NCBI GenBank assembly: GCA_014843695.1
Contig: CM026400.1
Coordinates: 43,864,126 to 43,928,125 of the forward strand
Length of the DNA: 64,000 nt
Origin: Archivesica marissinica
Lineage: Eukaryota > Mollusca > Bivalvia > Venerida > Vesicomyidae
Direction: 5' to 3'
The notes under the pieces were generated by a model, which saw only the letters and a list, made by a program, of their open reading frames with translations, had not been told where the DNA came from and searched no databases. Made by a program: the position numbers and the translations under genes. Positions 32,801 through 47,800 of this stretch are shown here, piece by piece. Position 1 is the first letter of the stretch. Each line of letters starts with the position of its first letter.

Positions 32801-35800
32801 GGACCCTGACTTCGCCCTCTGGGGGACCCTGACTTCGCCCTCTGGGGGACCCTGACTTCGCCCTCTGGGGGACCTGACTTCGCCCTCTGGGGGACCCTGA
32901 CTTCGCCCTCTGGGGGATCCTGACTTCGCCCTCTGGGGGACCCTGACTTCGCCCTCTGGGGGACCCTGACTTCGCCCTCTGGGGGACCCTGACTTCGCCC
33001 TCTGGGGGACCCTGACTTCGCCCTCTGGGGACCCTGACTTCGCCCTCTGGGGGACCCTGACTTCGCCCTCTGGGGGACCCTGACTTCGCCCTGGGGGACC
33101 TGACTTCGCCCTCTGGGGGACCCTGACTTCGCCCTCTGGGGGACCCTGACTTCGCCCTCTGGGGGACCCTGACTTTGCCCTCTGGGGACCCTGACTTTGC
33201 CCTCTGGGGGACCCTGACTTTGCCCTCTGGGGGACCCTGACTTCGCCCTCTGGGGGACCCTGACTTCGTCCTCTGGGGGACCCTGACTTCGCCCTCTGGG
33301 GGACCCTGACTTCGCCCTCTGGGGGACCCTGACTTCACCCTCTGGGGGACCCTGACTTCACCCTCTGGGGGACCCTGACTTCGCCCTCTGGGGGACCCTG
33401 ACTTCGCCCTCTGGGGGACCCTGACTTCGCCCTCTGGGGGTCCCACTTCTCCCTAAAAAAAATTGTTTACCATTTCCCCCAAAATTCGATGATAGACTAC
33501 TGTCAATGACAGACTACTGTCGATGATAGACTACTGTCAATGACAGACTACTGTCGATGATAGACTACTCGTGTGATGACAGATTACTGTCGATGATATA
33601 CTAATGTTGATGATAGACTACTTGGGTGATGATAGACTACTGTCAATGATATACTACTGTCAACTACTGTTGATGATAGACTACTGTCAATGATAGACTA
33701 CTTGGGTGATGATAGACTACTGTCAATGATATACTACTGTCAACTACTGTTGATGATAGACTACTGTCGATGATATACTACTGTTGATGATATACTACTG
33801 TCGATGATATACTACTGTCGATGATATACTACTGTTGATGATAGACTACTGTCGATGATATACTACTGTTGATGATAGACTACTGTCGATGATATACTAC
33901 TGTTGATGATAGACTACTGTCGATGATAGACTACTTGGGTGATGACAGACTACTGTCAATGATATACTACTGTCAACTACTGTTGATGATAGACTACTGT
34001 CAATGATAGACTACTTGGGTGATGATAGACTACTGTCAATGATATACTACTGTCAACTACTGTTGATGATAGACTACTGTCAATGATAAACTACTGTTGA
34101 TGATAAACTACTGTCATTACTGTTGATGATATACTACTGTCGATGATATACTACTGTCGATGATATACTACTGTCGATGATAGACTACTGTCGATGATAT
34201 ACCACTGTCGATGATATATTACTGTCGATGATATACTACTGTCAATGATAGACTACTGTCGATGATAGACTACTGTCAATGATATATCACTGCTGATGAT
34301 AGACTACTGTCGATGATATATTACTGTCGATGATAGACTACTGTCGATGATAGAGTACTGTCGATGATAGACTACTGTCGATGATATACCACTGCCGATG
34401 ATAGAGTACTGTCGATGATAGACTACTGTCGATGATATACCACTGTCAATGATAGAGTACTGTCGATGCTAGACTACTGTCAATGATATATTACTGTCAA
34501 TGATATACCACTGCCCATGATAGACTACTGTCGATGATAGACTACTGTCGATGATAGACTACTCTGCATCTATAATATGCCAGTGATATATACTGTCGAT
34601 GATATACTACTGTCATTGTGATAGACTACTGTCGATGATAGACTACTCTGCATCTATAATATGCCAGTGATATATACTGTCGGTGATATACCACTGCCCA
34701 TGATAGACTATTGTCGATGATAGACTACTGTCGATGATAGACTACTCTGCATCTATAATATGCCAGTGATATATACTGTCGATGATATACTACTGTCAAC
34801 TACTGTCGATGATAGATTACTGTCAATGATAGACTACTGTCGATGATAGACTACTGTCGATGATAGACTACTCTGCATCTATAATATGCCAGTGATATAT
34901 ACTGTCGATGATAGACTACTGTCGATGATAGACTACTCTGCATCTATAAAATGCCAGTGATATATACTGTCGATGATAGACTACTGTCGATGATAGACTA
35001 CTCTGCATCTATAATATGCCAGTGATATATACTGTCGATGATATACCACTGCCCATGATAGACTACTGTCGATGATAGACTACTGTCGATGATAGACTAC
35101 TCTGCATCTATAATATGCCAGTGATATATACTGTCGATGATATACTACTGTCAACTACTGTCGATGATAGATTACTGTCAATGATAGACTACTGTCGATG
35201 ATAGACTACTCTGCATCTATAATATGCCAGTGATATATACTGTCGATGATAGACTACTGTCGATGATAGACTACTCTGCATCTATAATATGCCAGTGATA
35301 TATACTGTCGATGATAGACTACTGTCGATGATAGACTACTCTGCATCTATAATATGCCAGTGATATATACTGTCGATGATATACCACTGCCCATGATAGA
35401 CTACTGTCGATGATAGACTACTGTCGATGATAGACTACTCTGCATCTATAATATGCCAGTGATATATACTGTCGATGATATACTACTGTCAACTACTGTT
35501 GATGATAGATTACTGTCAATGATAGATTACTGTCAATGATAGACTACTGTCGATGATAGACTACTCTGCATCTATAATATGCCAGTGATATATACTGCCG
35601 ATGATATACCACTGCCCATGATAGACTACTGTTGATGATAGACTACTCTGCATCTATAATATGCCAGTGATATATACTGTCGATGATATACTACTGTCAA
35701 CTACTGTCGATGATAGATTACTGTCAATGATAGACTACTGTCGATGATAAACTACTGTCGATGATGTACTACTGTCGATGATATACTACTGTCGATGATA

Positions 35801-38800
35801 TACTACTGTCGATGATAGACTACTCTGCATCTAAAATATGCCAGTGATATATACTGTCGATGATATACTACTGTCAACTACTGTCGATGATAAGACTACT
35901 GTCGATGATAGACTACTGCCGATGATAGACTACTGTCGATGATAGACTACTCTGCATCTATAATATGCCAGTGATATATACTGTCGATGATATACTACTG
36001 TCAACTACTGTCGATGATATACTACTGTCGATGATAGACTACTGTCGATGATAGACTACTGTCGATGATAGACTACTGTCGATGATAGACTACTGTCGAT
36101 GATAGACTACTGTCGATGATAGACTACTGTTGATGATAGACTACTGTTGATGATAGACTACTGTTGATGATAGACTACTGTCGATGATAGACTACTCTGC
36201 ATCTATAATATGCCAGTGATATATACTGTCGATGATATACCACTGCCCATGATAGACTACTGTCGATGATAGACTACTGTTGATGATAGACTACTGTTGA
36301 TGATAGACTACTGTCGATGATAGACTACTGTTGATGATAGACTACTGTCGATGATAGACTACTGTCGATGATAGACTACTGTCGATGATAGACTACCATC
36401 GATGATAGATTACTGTCGATGATAGACTACTGTCGATGATAGACTACTGTCGATGATAGACTACTGTCGATGATAGACTACTCTGCATCTATAATATGCC
36501 AGTGATATGGTCTCCATTATACCAGAAATTCATCAGATGAAAATGCTGACATGTGCATGCTATTGTTTCAGTTCCAAGCTCGGTGCCCTGTTTGGAATGG
36601 ACAAAGCCGGACACACAGGTGGAAATGAATCGCTGACATACACAGCACCAAAACAACCAAAGAAAAAAGGTACATAACATGTGCAGATGCAGGCGTGTAT
36701 GGGCAATCCGCTTCCGACATCCAGTCTACATCCGTTATGTCGAATTCCGTCAGACCGAACAAAATACTTTGCCATAACCGAAGTTTGACTTAATAAAATT
36801 CGATATATACAGAGCCAGTTATATGTAAAATGATAGTGTCTGAAACGGGACTTTGATCCAATTTCGAGATATCCGGAGAATGCGACATAACCAATTTTGA
36901 CATAGCAGATGTAGACTGTATGTCTATGTGGCCTATTGGTTAAGGCGTCCAAGAGACAGGGTTCGAACCTCGCCCGGTGTTCATTCTGATATAGCCCAGT
37001 TGTTGAGTCGTCAGCTAGTTAAATAATGGTTATTGGTTTCCTATCAGTCTGGAGCCCGGCTTGCAACAATTGGATTCGGGAACTACTTATGTTCATAATA
37101 GGTGTCTCATATGTCTGAAATGGCATGCACTTTCAATAGGGGTTACATTATAATAATCAAACGCTTATATAATTAGGCAAAAAAAAAGTACCTGTGTTTC
37201 CTATTACCTCCCCCCCAAAAATAGGGTCGGTAGGTAGCGGTTTTTTTTTTTTAGGGGTGGGGGACTGAACGTTTTATACACTATAAATGCTGAGTAAATA
37301 AAAATGACTATAACACAAACAACATAGATCCAGATCAGGATGTATCAGCCAGCACATAACGCGCCATCTGATCAGGCTCTCTGCTGTTTGCTATTTGGAT
37401 AGTGTTGCTAAAGCACTTGGCTAAGTGGCAAACAATATAGATCCTGATTATCTACAAAAACTAAAGAAAAGAAGCGAAAATAACGAAAAGTGAAAAACAA
37501 TTAATTCATTTTACCGATAAAAGGTTTAGGGTCGGCGGGTAAAAAAATAGAGACGGTCGGGAATAGGAAACACAGGTACTTTTTTTTTGGCCTTATATAT
37601 ACCATATTGTAAACAACAAATCCTGTAAATTTTGTTTAAACATATTTTTATTCAGTTCATTCAATATATATATATACAGTATATAAATACACAGGATATC
37701 TGAAATGGATTGGAAAACAAGCTGAGAGCTTATGTAAATTCCTTTCCATGAGGATGTTACAATATACAATTGTTAGCATTGAGAGTGGTTAGTGAGACAT
37801 GACGGGCATTGTCTTAAGTTCTTTAGCCCCGAGTGGTCCTGGATGTCCTGCAAGTTTCAACTCTATTAGTTACCAATTGCAGACTGACGGACAGAGAGGC
37901 CAGACATATACCGGTAGTTTGTTTATGTCTCACTTTTATACAAAGTTAAATATTTAGGTTGTCGAGTCATTTAGGTTGTCGAGTCATTTAGGTTGTCAAG
38001 TCGTTTAAGTTGTCGAGTCATTTAGGTTGTCGAGTCATTTAGGTTGTCGAGTCATTTAGGTTGTTGAGTCGAGTCATTTAGGTTGTTGAGTCATTTAGGT
38101 TGTCGAGTCGAGTCATTTAGGTTGTTGTGTCGAGTCATTTAGGTTGTCGAGTCATTTAGGTTGTCGAGTCATTTAGGTTGTCGAGTCATTTAGGTAGTCG
38201 AGTCATTTAGGTTATCGAGTCATTTAGGTGGTCGAGTCATTTAGGTTGTTGATTTCAAATCACTTGCCCCTCATCGCTGTAAGCTCGAAACCCACTGTGG
38301 GTGTAAATTTCATTCATGTGAGGAACCTCTCCAGCTGTGTTGCAGGAAGGTCAGTTGTTCTACCTGGTTACCCGTCGCGTCTATGTCTGATAATAATAAT
38401 GATATACTGCTCGGAGGGGCACCCGAGATCTTCCTCCAATAATAGCTGGAGTGTCGCCTTACGACCTAAGATGTAGTGCGACTTTAAACCCTGTGGGAGT
38501 CATGATAGCGCAGTGGATTCGCGTTCGCTTCAGGTTCGAAAGGTCTGGAGGTCGAGCCTCGCTGGAGCCGATACGTTTGTGACCTTAGGCAAGGCATTTA
38601 AATTCCACGTTGCCACTTCTCTCTACCTCATGGCGATGGATACCATCAGGAATGAGTTCTCGAGAGTGATTAATATAAATTGAACTTGTTTCGCAAACGA
38701 GATAAAATAAATTTGTATAAACTAAAATACTGTACAATTTCTAGGAATTATTTTTCCTATACAAGTAATGTACCTGTAAGATGCATTATCAAATGACATT

Positions 38801-41800
38801 ATAATCCATATGATACACTTTTGCACATGTAACGTTATATTGAGACAGACATTTTTAGGCATATCATTAACAAATGTGGTATACATATTGTAACAAAATG
38901 AAAGTGACCATATTAACTACTGTGTAGTTGGGGCCGCTTTATCAATGGGTTTCAGAACATTTTGTCGTACCATTGAAACATTTATTCAGTGATTTTATCA
39001 TAAATTAGGACGAATGTATCTATACCAGATAAAGGACAGTGGTGTGTTATTATATATCACTTATAAGGGAAATTCCCGTTTATTTGATATAAATCCGACT
39101 AGTATTAGCAGATTTGGGTTTATTCTTTTCAAATCACTGTTCCCTTTATCAGTGAAATTAACCTCCAGGGCCTGATAAGAATGCGCAGTCAATATTGTAT
39201 GTATCATATCGGCTGATAAATTCATGAAAAGAGCGTGCGTTGTCTTTATGAGTGACAGCCCACAAGATCAGTTGTTTCAACTGTTATCAGGTCTCGGTTA
39301 TTATAAAAGGATACTTGTTATTGACATAGAGTATAAAGTGTTTTTCATTGTCTAAATTGATTGTCTAAATACAATTGTGAACACTTATGCAACATTAATG
39401 CTGCAAACTTTAAACCACCAGTATGATATATAGGATATTTGTGTTTTACTAGTGTAACATTGGAATTTATTTCATGTGTGTTTTACGTTTATTTATCGTC
39501 GCTACCGGTTGCCCATATAAGCGACGCCTCCTGAAGATATTAGTAATTTTAGATTTTTGGAGGATAGTGCAATGATACAGACAGAGACCCATTCCAGAGT
39601 CTCCTCTGGTTCTTTTACGTGCACAGTGTAAAACACCGACACGAGACATCGGTTTAAAGTCCCATCTGAAAGACTGTTAATTTTATTAGGGTCAGACGTG
39701 GGATCGAACCTGCGGTCCCTAAAATGACTAATCTCTTCAGGAGGCGTTGCTCATATGGGCAATGAGTAGCGACAATAAATAAACATAAAACACACACGCA
39801 ACAGTCAACATATTTCTATAAATCCACAAAACGTACACAATTACGTACATGTACGAATGTTGAAATAAAAGTAGGGTATATAAGCCAAGTACCAGTGTGA
39901 TAATGAAACCAGGTGCATACATATAGTAGCAGAAGTACAATGGCTAGATGGTTTTGTTTTCGTGGGTTTGAATCCCAGCTTCGGACATTATTATTTTTAT
40001 TTAATTTTATTTTTACATTTTAATCATAATTACTTTGATTACAGAATCAAGCCCACCTGGTAGAGGAGGTGCCCCAATGGTGATGTTGGCTCTAGCGGTG
40101 AATGCCTACAAATAGTGAGTCTCGAGGAACCTTTGTAGCTGAGAGAGTAACAGTTATTTGAAAACATTGAACTCTCTATGACCTACATATATATACAAGT
40201 GACAAAACTGCATTCACAGCTGGATCTGTAGTCCAGTGGTAACACACTGGACTGGTAATCCAGAGATCGCAGGTTCGATCCCCCATCTGACCCTAATAAA
40301 ATTAACTGCCTTTCAGATGGGACTTTAAACTGAGGTCTCGTGTCGGTGCTGTACACCGTGCACGTAAAAGAACGAGAGGAGACTCTGGAATGGGTCTCTG
40401 TCTGTATCATTGCACTATCCTCCAAAAATCTAAAATGACTAATCTCTTCAGGAGGCGTCGCTCATATGGACAACCGGTAGCGACGATAAATAAACGTAAA
40501 ACACACACACACCTTTCCTGTTGATTGGTTTCTCTTTAGACACACACTTTGGTTTATACAAATTATTTTTTTATTATTTAGCTCGATTGTGAAACAAGTT
40601 CTTACAACTATATTAATCACTCTCATTAGCTTGATTGCGAAACAAGCGTTAACAACTTACATTAATCACTCTCGTTAGCTCGTATTATGTACTCAATCAT
40701 ATGGTAGGAAACCGCGGTACCGAGTGAAAACCCACCTGCCCTACCTGGCGACCAATGCAGCATTGTCGTCATTGTCCCCATTATGGAGTTGTGTCAGAGG
40801 GGGTATTTTGGGGTTAGCCCCTAGAAACTTTAGTTACGGTGATTGATCAAAGAGGCAGTAAGGTAGTACATATTGGTGAAACGGGCGGACGAGTTCTAAG
40901 CTATATATGTCTGCCCGTGCAGTAAGACAGTACATAGTGGTGAAACGGGGGGGACAAGTTCTAAGCTATATATGTCTGCCCATGCAGTAAGACAGTACAT
41001 ATTGGTGAAACGGGGGGGACAAGTTCTAAGCTATATATGTCTGCCCGTGCAGTAAGGAAGTACATATTGGTGAACAGGGGGGACAAGTTCTATGCTATAT
41101 AGGTCTGCCCATGCAGTAAGGTAGTACATATTGGTGAAAAGGGTGGACAAGTTCTATGCTATATAGGTCTGCCCATGCAGTAAGGTAGTACATATTGGTG
41201 AAACGGGTGGACAAGTTCTATGCTATATAGGTCAGCCCGTGCAGTAAGACAGTACATATTGGTGAAAAGGGTGGACAAGTTCTATGCTATATAGGTCTGT
41301 GAAAAGGGTGGACAAGTTCTATGCTATATAGGTCTGCTCGTGCAGTAAGACAGTACATATTGGTGAAAAGGGTGGACAAGTTCTATGCTATATATGTCTG
41401 CCCGTGCAGTAAGACAGTACATATTGGTGAAACGGGTGGACAAGTTCTATGCTATATAGGTCTGCCAGTGCAGTAAGGTAGTACATAGTGGTGACACGGG
41501 CGGGCGAGTTCTATGCTATATAGGTCTGCCCATGCAGTAAGACAGTACATATTGGTGAAACGGACAGACGAGTTCTATGCTATATAGGTCTGCCCATGCA
41601 GTAAGACAGTACATATTGGTGAAACGGACAGACGAGTTCTATGCTATATAGGTCTGCCCATGCAGTAAGGTAGTACATATTGGTGAAAAGGGTGGACAAG
41701 TTCTATGCTATATAGGTCTGCCCATGCAGTAAGGTAGTACATATTGGTGAAAAGGGTGGACGAGTTCTATGCTATATAGGTCTGCCCGTGCAGTATTGGT

Positions 41801-44800
41801 GAAAAGGGTGGACGAGTTCTAAGCTATATAGGTCTGCCCGTGCAGTATTGGTGAAAAGGGCGGACGAGTTCTAAGCTATATAGGTCTGCCCATGCAGTAT
41901 TGGTGAAAAGGGTGGACGAGTTCTAAGCTATATAGGTCTGCCCGTGCAGTATTGGTGAAAAGGGCGGACGAGTTCTAAGCTATATAGGTCTGCCCGTGCA
42001 GTATTGGTGAAAAGGGCGGATGAGTTCTAAGCTATATAGGTCTGCCCATGCAGTATTGGTGACACGGGCGGACAAGTTCTAAGCTATATAGGTCTGCCCG
42101 TGCAGTAAGACAGTACATATTGGTGAAACGGGCAGACAAGTTCTATGCTATATAGGTCTGCCCGTGCAGTACGGCAGTACATATTGGTGAAAAGGGTGGA
42201 CGAGTTCTATGCTATATAGGTCTGCCCATGCAGTAAGGTAGTACATATTGGTGAAAAGGGTGGACGAGTTCTATGCTATATAGGTCTGCCCGTGCAGTAA
42301 GGTAGTACATATTGGTGAAAAGGGTGGACGAGTTCTATGTTATATATGTCTGCCCGTGCAGTATTGGTGAAAAGGGCGGACGAGTTCTAATCTATATAGG
42401 TCTGCCCGTGCAGTATTGGTGAAAAGGGCGGACGAGTTCTATGCTATATATGTCTGCCCGTGCAGTATTGGTGAAAAGGGCGGACGAGTTCTAATCTATA
42501 TAGGTCTGCCCATGCAGTATTGGTGAAAATGGTGGACGAGTTCTATGCTATATAGGTCTGCCCGTGCAGTATTGGTGAAAAGGGCGGACGAGTTCTAAGC
42601 TATATATGTCTGCCCGTGCAGTATTGGTGAAAAGGGCGGATGAGTTCTAAGCTATATAGGTCTGCCCGTGCAGTATTGGTGAAAAGGGTGGACGAGTTCT
42701 AAGCTATATAGGTCTGCCCGTGCAGTATTGGTGAAAAGGGCGGACGAGTTCTAAGCTATATAGGTCTGCCCGTGCAGTATTGGTGAAAAGGGTGGACAAG
42801 TTCTAAGCTATATAGGTCTGCCCGTGCAGTATTGGTGAAAAGGGCGGACGAGTTCTAAGCTATATAGGTCTGCCCGTGCAGTATTGGTGACACGGGCGGA
42901 CGAGTTCTAAGCTATATAGGTCTGCCCGTGCAGTAAGACGGTACATATTGGTGAAACGGGCGGACAAGTTCTATGCTATATAGGTCTGCCCGTGCAGTAC
43001 GGCAGTACATATTGGTGAAACGGGTGGACGAGTTCTATGCTATATAGGTCTGCCCATGCAGTAAGGTAGTACATATTGGTGAAAAGGGTGGACGAGTTCT
43101 ATGTTATATATGTCTGCCCGTGCAGTATTGGTGAAAAGGGCGGACGAGTTCTAATCTATATAGGTCTGCCCGTGCAGTATTGGTGAAAAGGGCGGACGAG
43201 TTCTATGCTATATATGTCTGCCCGTGCAGTATTGGTGAAAAGGGCGGACGAGTTCTAATCTATATAGGTCTGCCCGTGCAGTATTGGTGAAAAGGGCAGA
43301 CGAGTTCTATGCTATATAGGTCTGCCCGTGCAGTATTGGTGAAAAGGGCGGACGAGTTCTAATCTATATAGGTCTGCCCGTGCAGTATTGGTGAAAAGGG
43401 CGGACGAGTTCTAATCTATATAGGTCTGCCCGTGCAGTATTGGTGAAAAGGGCGGACGAGTTCTAAGCTAGATATGTCTGCCTGCCCACCCGCCCGCCCG
43501 AAGGAACCTGTCGAGTCTTATATATAAAAAATTAAAACAAAAAACATTTAGATTTTAATTTTTAATAAGGCAAGTGGGCGGGGCTAATGGGCCAAAGGGT
43601 GGGCTAAAATGGGTCTAGAAAAACCCCTATTATGACACAAGGTCGAATGAAATAGCGTCATATATAACGTACCATACAATGAAAAATGAATGTGATTCAT
43701 AACAACAGGTCGAGTACATATATATTTAACGTATATATTTAAATCATGTCGGTATTTCGGACATGTAGTAGATAAATGTATTTCACATGTACTGACCCCT
43801 GTTTTCGATGTGTATTTCCAGTGTAGACAACAAATATGTCAGTCAAGGCAAGTTAGTGGCTGCTATACTAGCAAATCATGCATCCAGTGAGGTAAGTTCT
43901 GCAGGCAGGTCATGATGGTCTAGTGCTTATATCTTACAATCTATGTGCAGATGTGAACCATGGGAACACTGCTAAAGTTGATATTTGTTCCCGAATTTTG
44001 GCTAAAATACCTCGGAATTCCCATCTGCTGTTCCCAAAATGGCAGGCAAAAGCCCTAACTTTAGACCTGACTTTGTTGGAGTTGATTCAGTAGATGTGAA
44101 AGAGAACCCCGGGCAAACTTCTAAAGTTGAATTCCCATCTGCTGTTCCCAAAACGGCAGGCAAAAGGCCTAACTTTAGACCTGACTTTGTTGGAGTTGAT
44201 TGAGCAGATGTGAACCATGGGAACACTGCTAAAGTTGATATTTGTTCCCGAATTTTGGCTAAAATACCTCGGAATTCCCATCTGCTGTTCCCAAAACGGC
44301 AGGCAAAAGGCCTAACTTTAGACCTGACTTTGTTGGAGTTGATTGAGTAGATGTGAAGGAGACCTGTCAGTGTATGCTCGATTTATATACAGTCAAACCT
44401 GTCTTAAGCAGCCAGCCAAGGGAATCTCAGAAAGTGGCTGCTTAGCACAGGTGGCTGCTTAATAGAGGTCAAATGTATAATAAAACAACATATTGGGAAT
44501 CTAGAAAATGGCTGCTTAATACAGGTTGGCTGCTTAATAGAGGTGACCACTAACACAGGTTTAACTGTATAATAGAGGTGACCACTAACACAGGTTTAAC
44601 TGTATAATAGAGGTGACCACTAACACAGGTTTAACTGTATAATAGAGGTGGCCACTAACACAGGTTTAACTGTTCTACTGAATGAACATTGAAACTTTGA
44701 ATGCATTATTAACACAAGTAGCCATAATAGCTTTCTATGTTCATGAGTGAAATATTAAAAAAAAAAATAGTTTATTTAAGTCTGAAAAAGTGTTTTTATG

Positions 44801-47800
44801 ATATAAAACGACGCATCAGTGTGCTAAATGGCGCTTGAACGTCCTGTTTAGATGACCATAAATGCCATTACTACATCCGCGTTGGCAACATTTCAACATG
44901 CAGTGGCCTTCAGTAAATTACTCCCAATTGTCAATCAAAGCGTTTATTTTTAAATGGTAGCACGTCAATATATCCATTGTACAATTACAGCAAACACTAC
45001 CTAATTATCGGATGACCTGTATTTATAAACACCATTTCAAGAAATATGCTGACACATGTTATGATTATGTAAATAAATTGTGCCACTGAAATAGATCTGT
45101 TATGTATCAGTGTCTGTGTTTATTTGTCGGATAGATCAAAGGACAGAAATTCGCTGCTTTGAAACTGTCGGCTCTCTTGGAGATCAAAGAATATTTACAT
45201 CCAGAATATCCAATGCAATGAAACCACACTAATAGCATATTATAAACTCTCAATTTATAAAACAACGATAAATTGTACCGTTTTTGAATTTTTTATTTAA
45301 CATGGTAGCGAGTATGTATAATTACAGCAAATATTAGCATAATTGCCACTGATAATTGATGTAAATCGGCAGCAAAATTTCTGAAATATTTGTAAAAAAT
45401 TGTGTGACTCGGCCATAAGTCGATGCAGCTTTTTGGGGCAAATTTTAGAAGCAAATAAGGTCGACTTATGGCCGAGTATATAAGGTACTATATGACCATA
45501 TGGCCAAAAAAAAAATTGTGTCTTGTGCCTGTGGTATGTACCGCATGCACAAATAAGTTAGAAATAAAATGTGTTATTCCACTGCTTTCAGCCACACTTT
45601 ATTTCACTTGTAAAGTTCTATATTTTATTTAGTTTATACAAATTTGTTCTAGCTTGATTGCGAAACAAGTTCTTACAACTTATATTAATTACTCTCGAGA
45701 CCTCATTCCTGATGGAATCCACCGCCACGAGGGAGAGAGAAGGCGCAACATGGAATTTAAATGCCTTGCCTAAGGACACAATCGTAACGGCTCCAGCGGG
45801 GCTCGAACTCCGGACCTTTCGCACCTTAAGCGAGTGCGCATCCACTGCGCTATTACGTAATATTTCATTGGAAAGAATGAAATAAACTTATTTGTATGGT
45901 TTTATTTCAGTTTAGTTTTATAATATTTTATTGCGTTATATACACATATACAGCAATACAAAGATTGACACACACATGATAGCAAATGGGTTGGGCCACG
46001 CGTTCTATCAACATTTAGATGTTATTAAACCGCGGAGGTGGGCCATTTGTGGATATTGGCGCACCCTATGGAGATATTGGCCCTCGGGCCAATAACGGAT
46101 AGGTGCGCCAATATCCACAAATGGCCCACCGCATAACTTCTTTATTGCATACATAGCCGTATGTTTCTTCTGTTGTTATTTGCTTATTTCGCTCAGCCAT
46201 TTTACCGTCAAGAGACAACAATCTGTCAAACAACGACTTTAGTGTTGCTTCGGCGGCCATGTTTACACAATGTAGTTACTATGTTGTTGCTACCTGTGAC
46301 ACGTACTCGTGATTCGTTCTCAGCACGTATTTGATATTGGCCCGGCAGAGCCGAAAATCGAAATATATTGCCCGCGTCGACCAGATATTTTGCTTTTCTA
46401 CCATTAAATTTGTTACTATTTATAGTAACGTATGCAATAATTGTTATTATTTTTTCAGTATTCTATACTCCTGTATGTTTCCCAGCAACAGAAAATCACA
46501 ACTGCCAAAATAACGTTGGCTTTCAAATTTGCTGTAAGTATTTATTTTTCACATAATAATTACATCGCTATTGCATTTCCTTCGATGAACGTAATTATTA
46601 TGCCCTGTTTGTATCTATTTTCGCATGAATTTCCTCACTAATGATATGCAGCTGACATGCGCACTCAAAGTTCCGGGCATGCACATCCATTTGCAGTGTT
46701 GGGCAGCAGTGTCTTACAGTTGACGCTATTCCAATAATGATCTATTTACAAGGGCACAAATATGGCCTAAATAAATTTACAATGCAAAGTGCGATATTTT
46801 TATGTCCCTGAAGAAATATCTTAATCTGCATATTGTTTTCGTACTGTCCGTCCGTCCGAGTCAATATTTCCTTTAACTTGCTATCTATAAAATTACTATC
46901 AATGAAACTTGCTATCTGTAATCTTGCAGGCACAAACTTTATTCTACATTCTGCATTCTATATATTGTTCTATCGATATCACTTGCTATCTATATCACTT
47001 GCTATCTATAACACATGCTATCTATAATCTTGCTATCTATAAAATGTGCTATCTATAACACTTGCTATATATATCACTTGCTATATATATCACTTGCTAT
47101 CTATAACACATGCTATCTATAACACTTGCTATATATATCACTTGCTATATATATCACTTGCTATCTATAACACTTGCTATCTATAACACTTGCTATATAT
47201 ATCACTTGCTATATATATCACTTGCTATCTATAACACTTGCTATCTATAACACATGCTATCTATAACACTTGCTATCTATATCACTTGCTATCTATAACA
47301 CTTGCTATATATATCACTTGCTATCTATAACACTTGCTATATATATCACTTGCTATATATATCACTTGCTATATATAACACTTGCTATCTATATCACTTG
47401 CTATCTATATCACTTGCTATCTATATCACTTGCTATCTATATCACTTGCTATCTATAACACTTACTATCTATATACATGCTATCTATATCACTTGCTATC
47501 TATATCACTTGCTATCTATATCACTTGCTATCTATATCACTTGCTATCTATAAAAGTTGCTATCTATATCACTTGCTATCTATATCACTTGCTATCTATA
47601 TCACTTGCTATCTATATCACTTGCTATCTATATCACTTGCTATCTATAACACTTGCTATATATATCACTTGCTATCTATAACACTTACTATCTATATACA
47701 TGCTATCTATAACACTTGCTATCTATATCACTTGCTATCTATATCACTTGCTATCTATAACACTTGCTATCTATATCACTTGCTATCTATATCACTTGCT

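Noticed and set aside
32544..33446. 300-codon Pro/Gly/Arg-rich minus-strand frame
   Set aside because: A 23-bp unit without stops in three frames; no conserved start, splice sites or domain.
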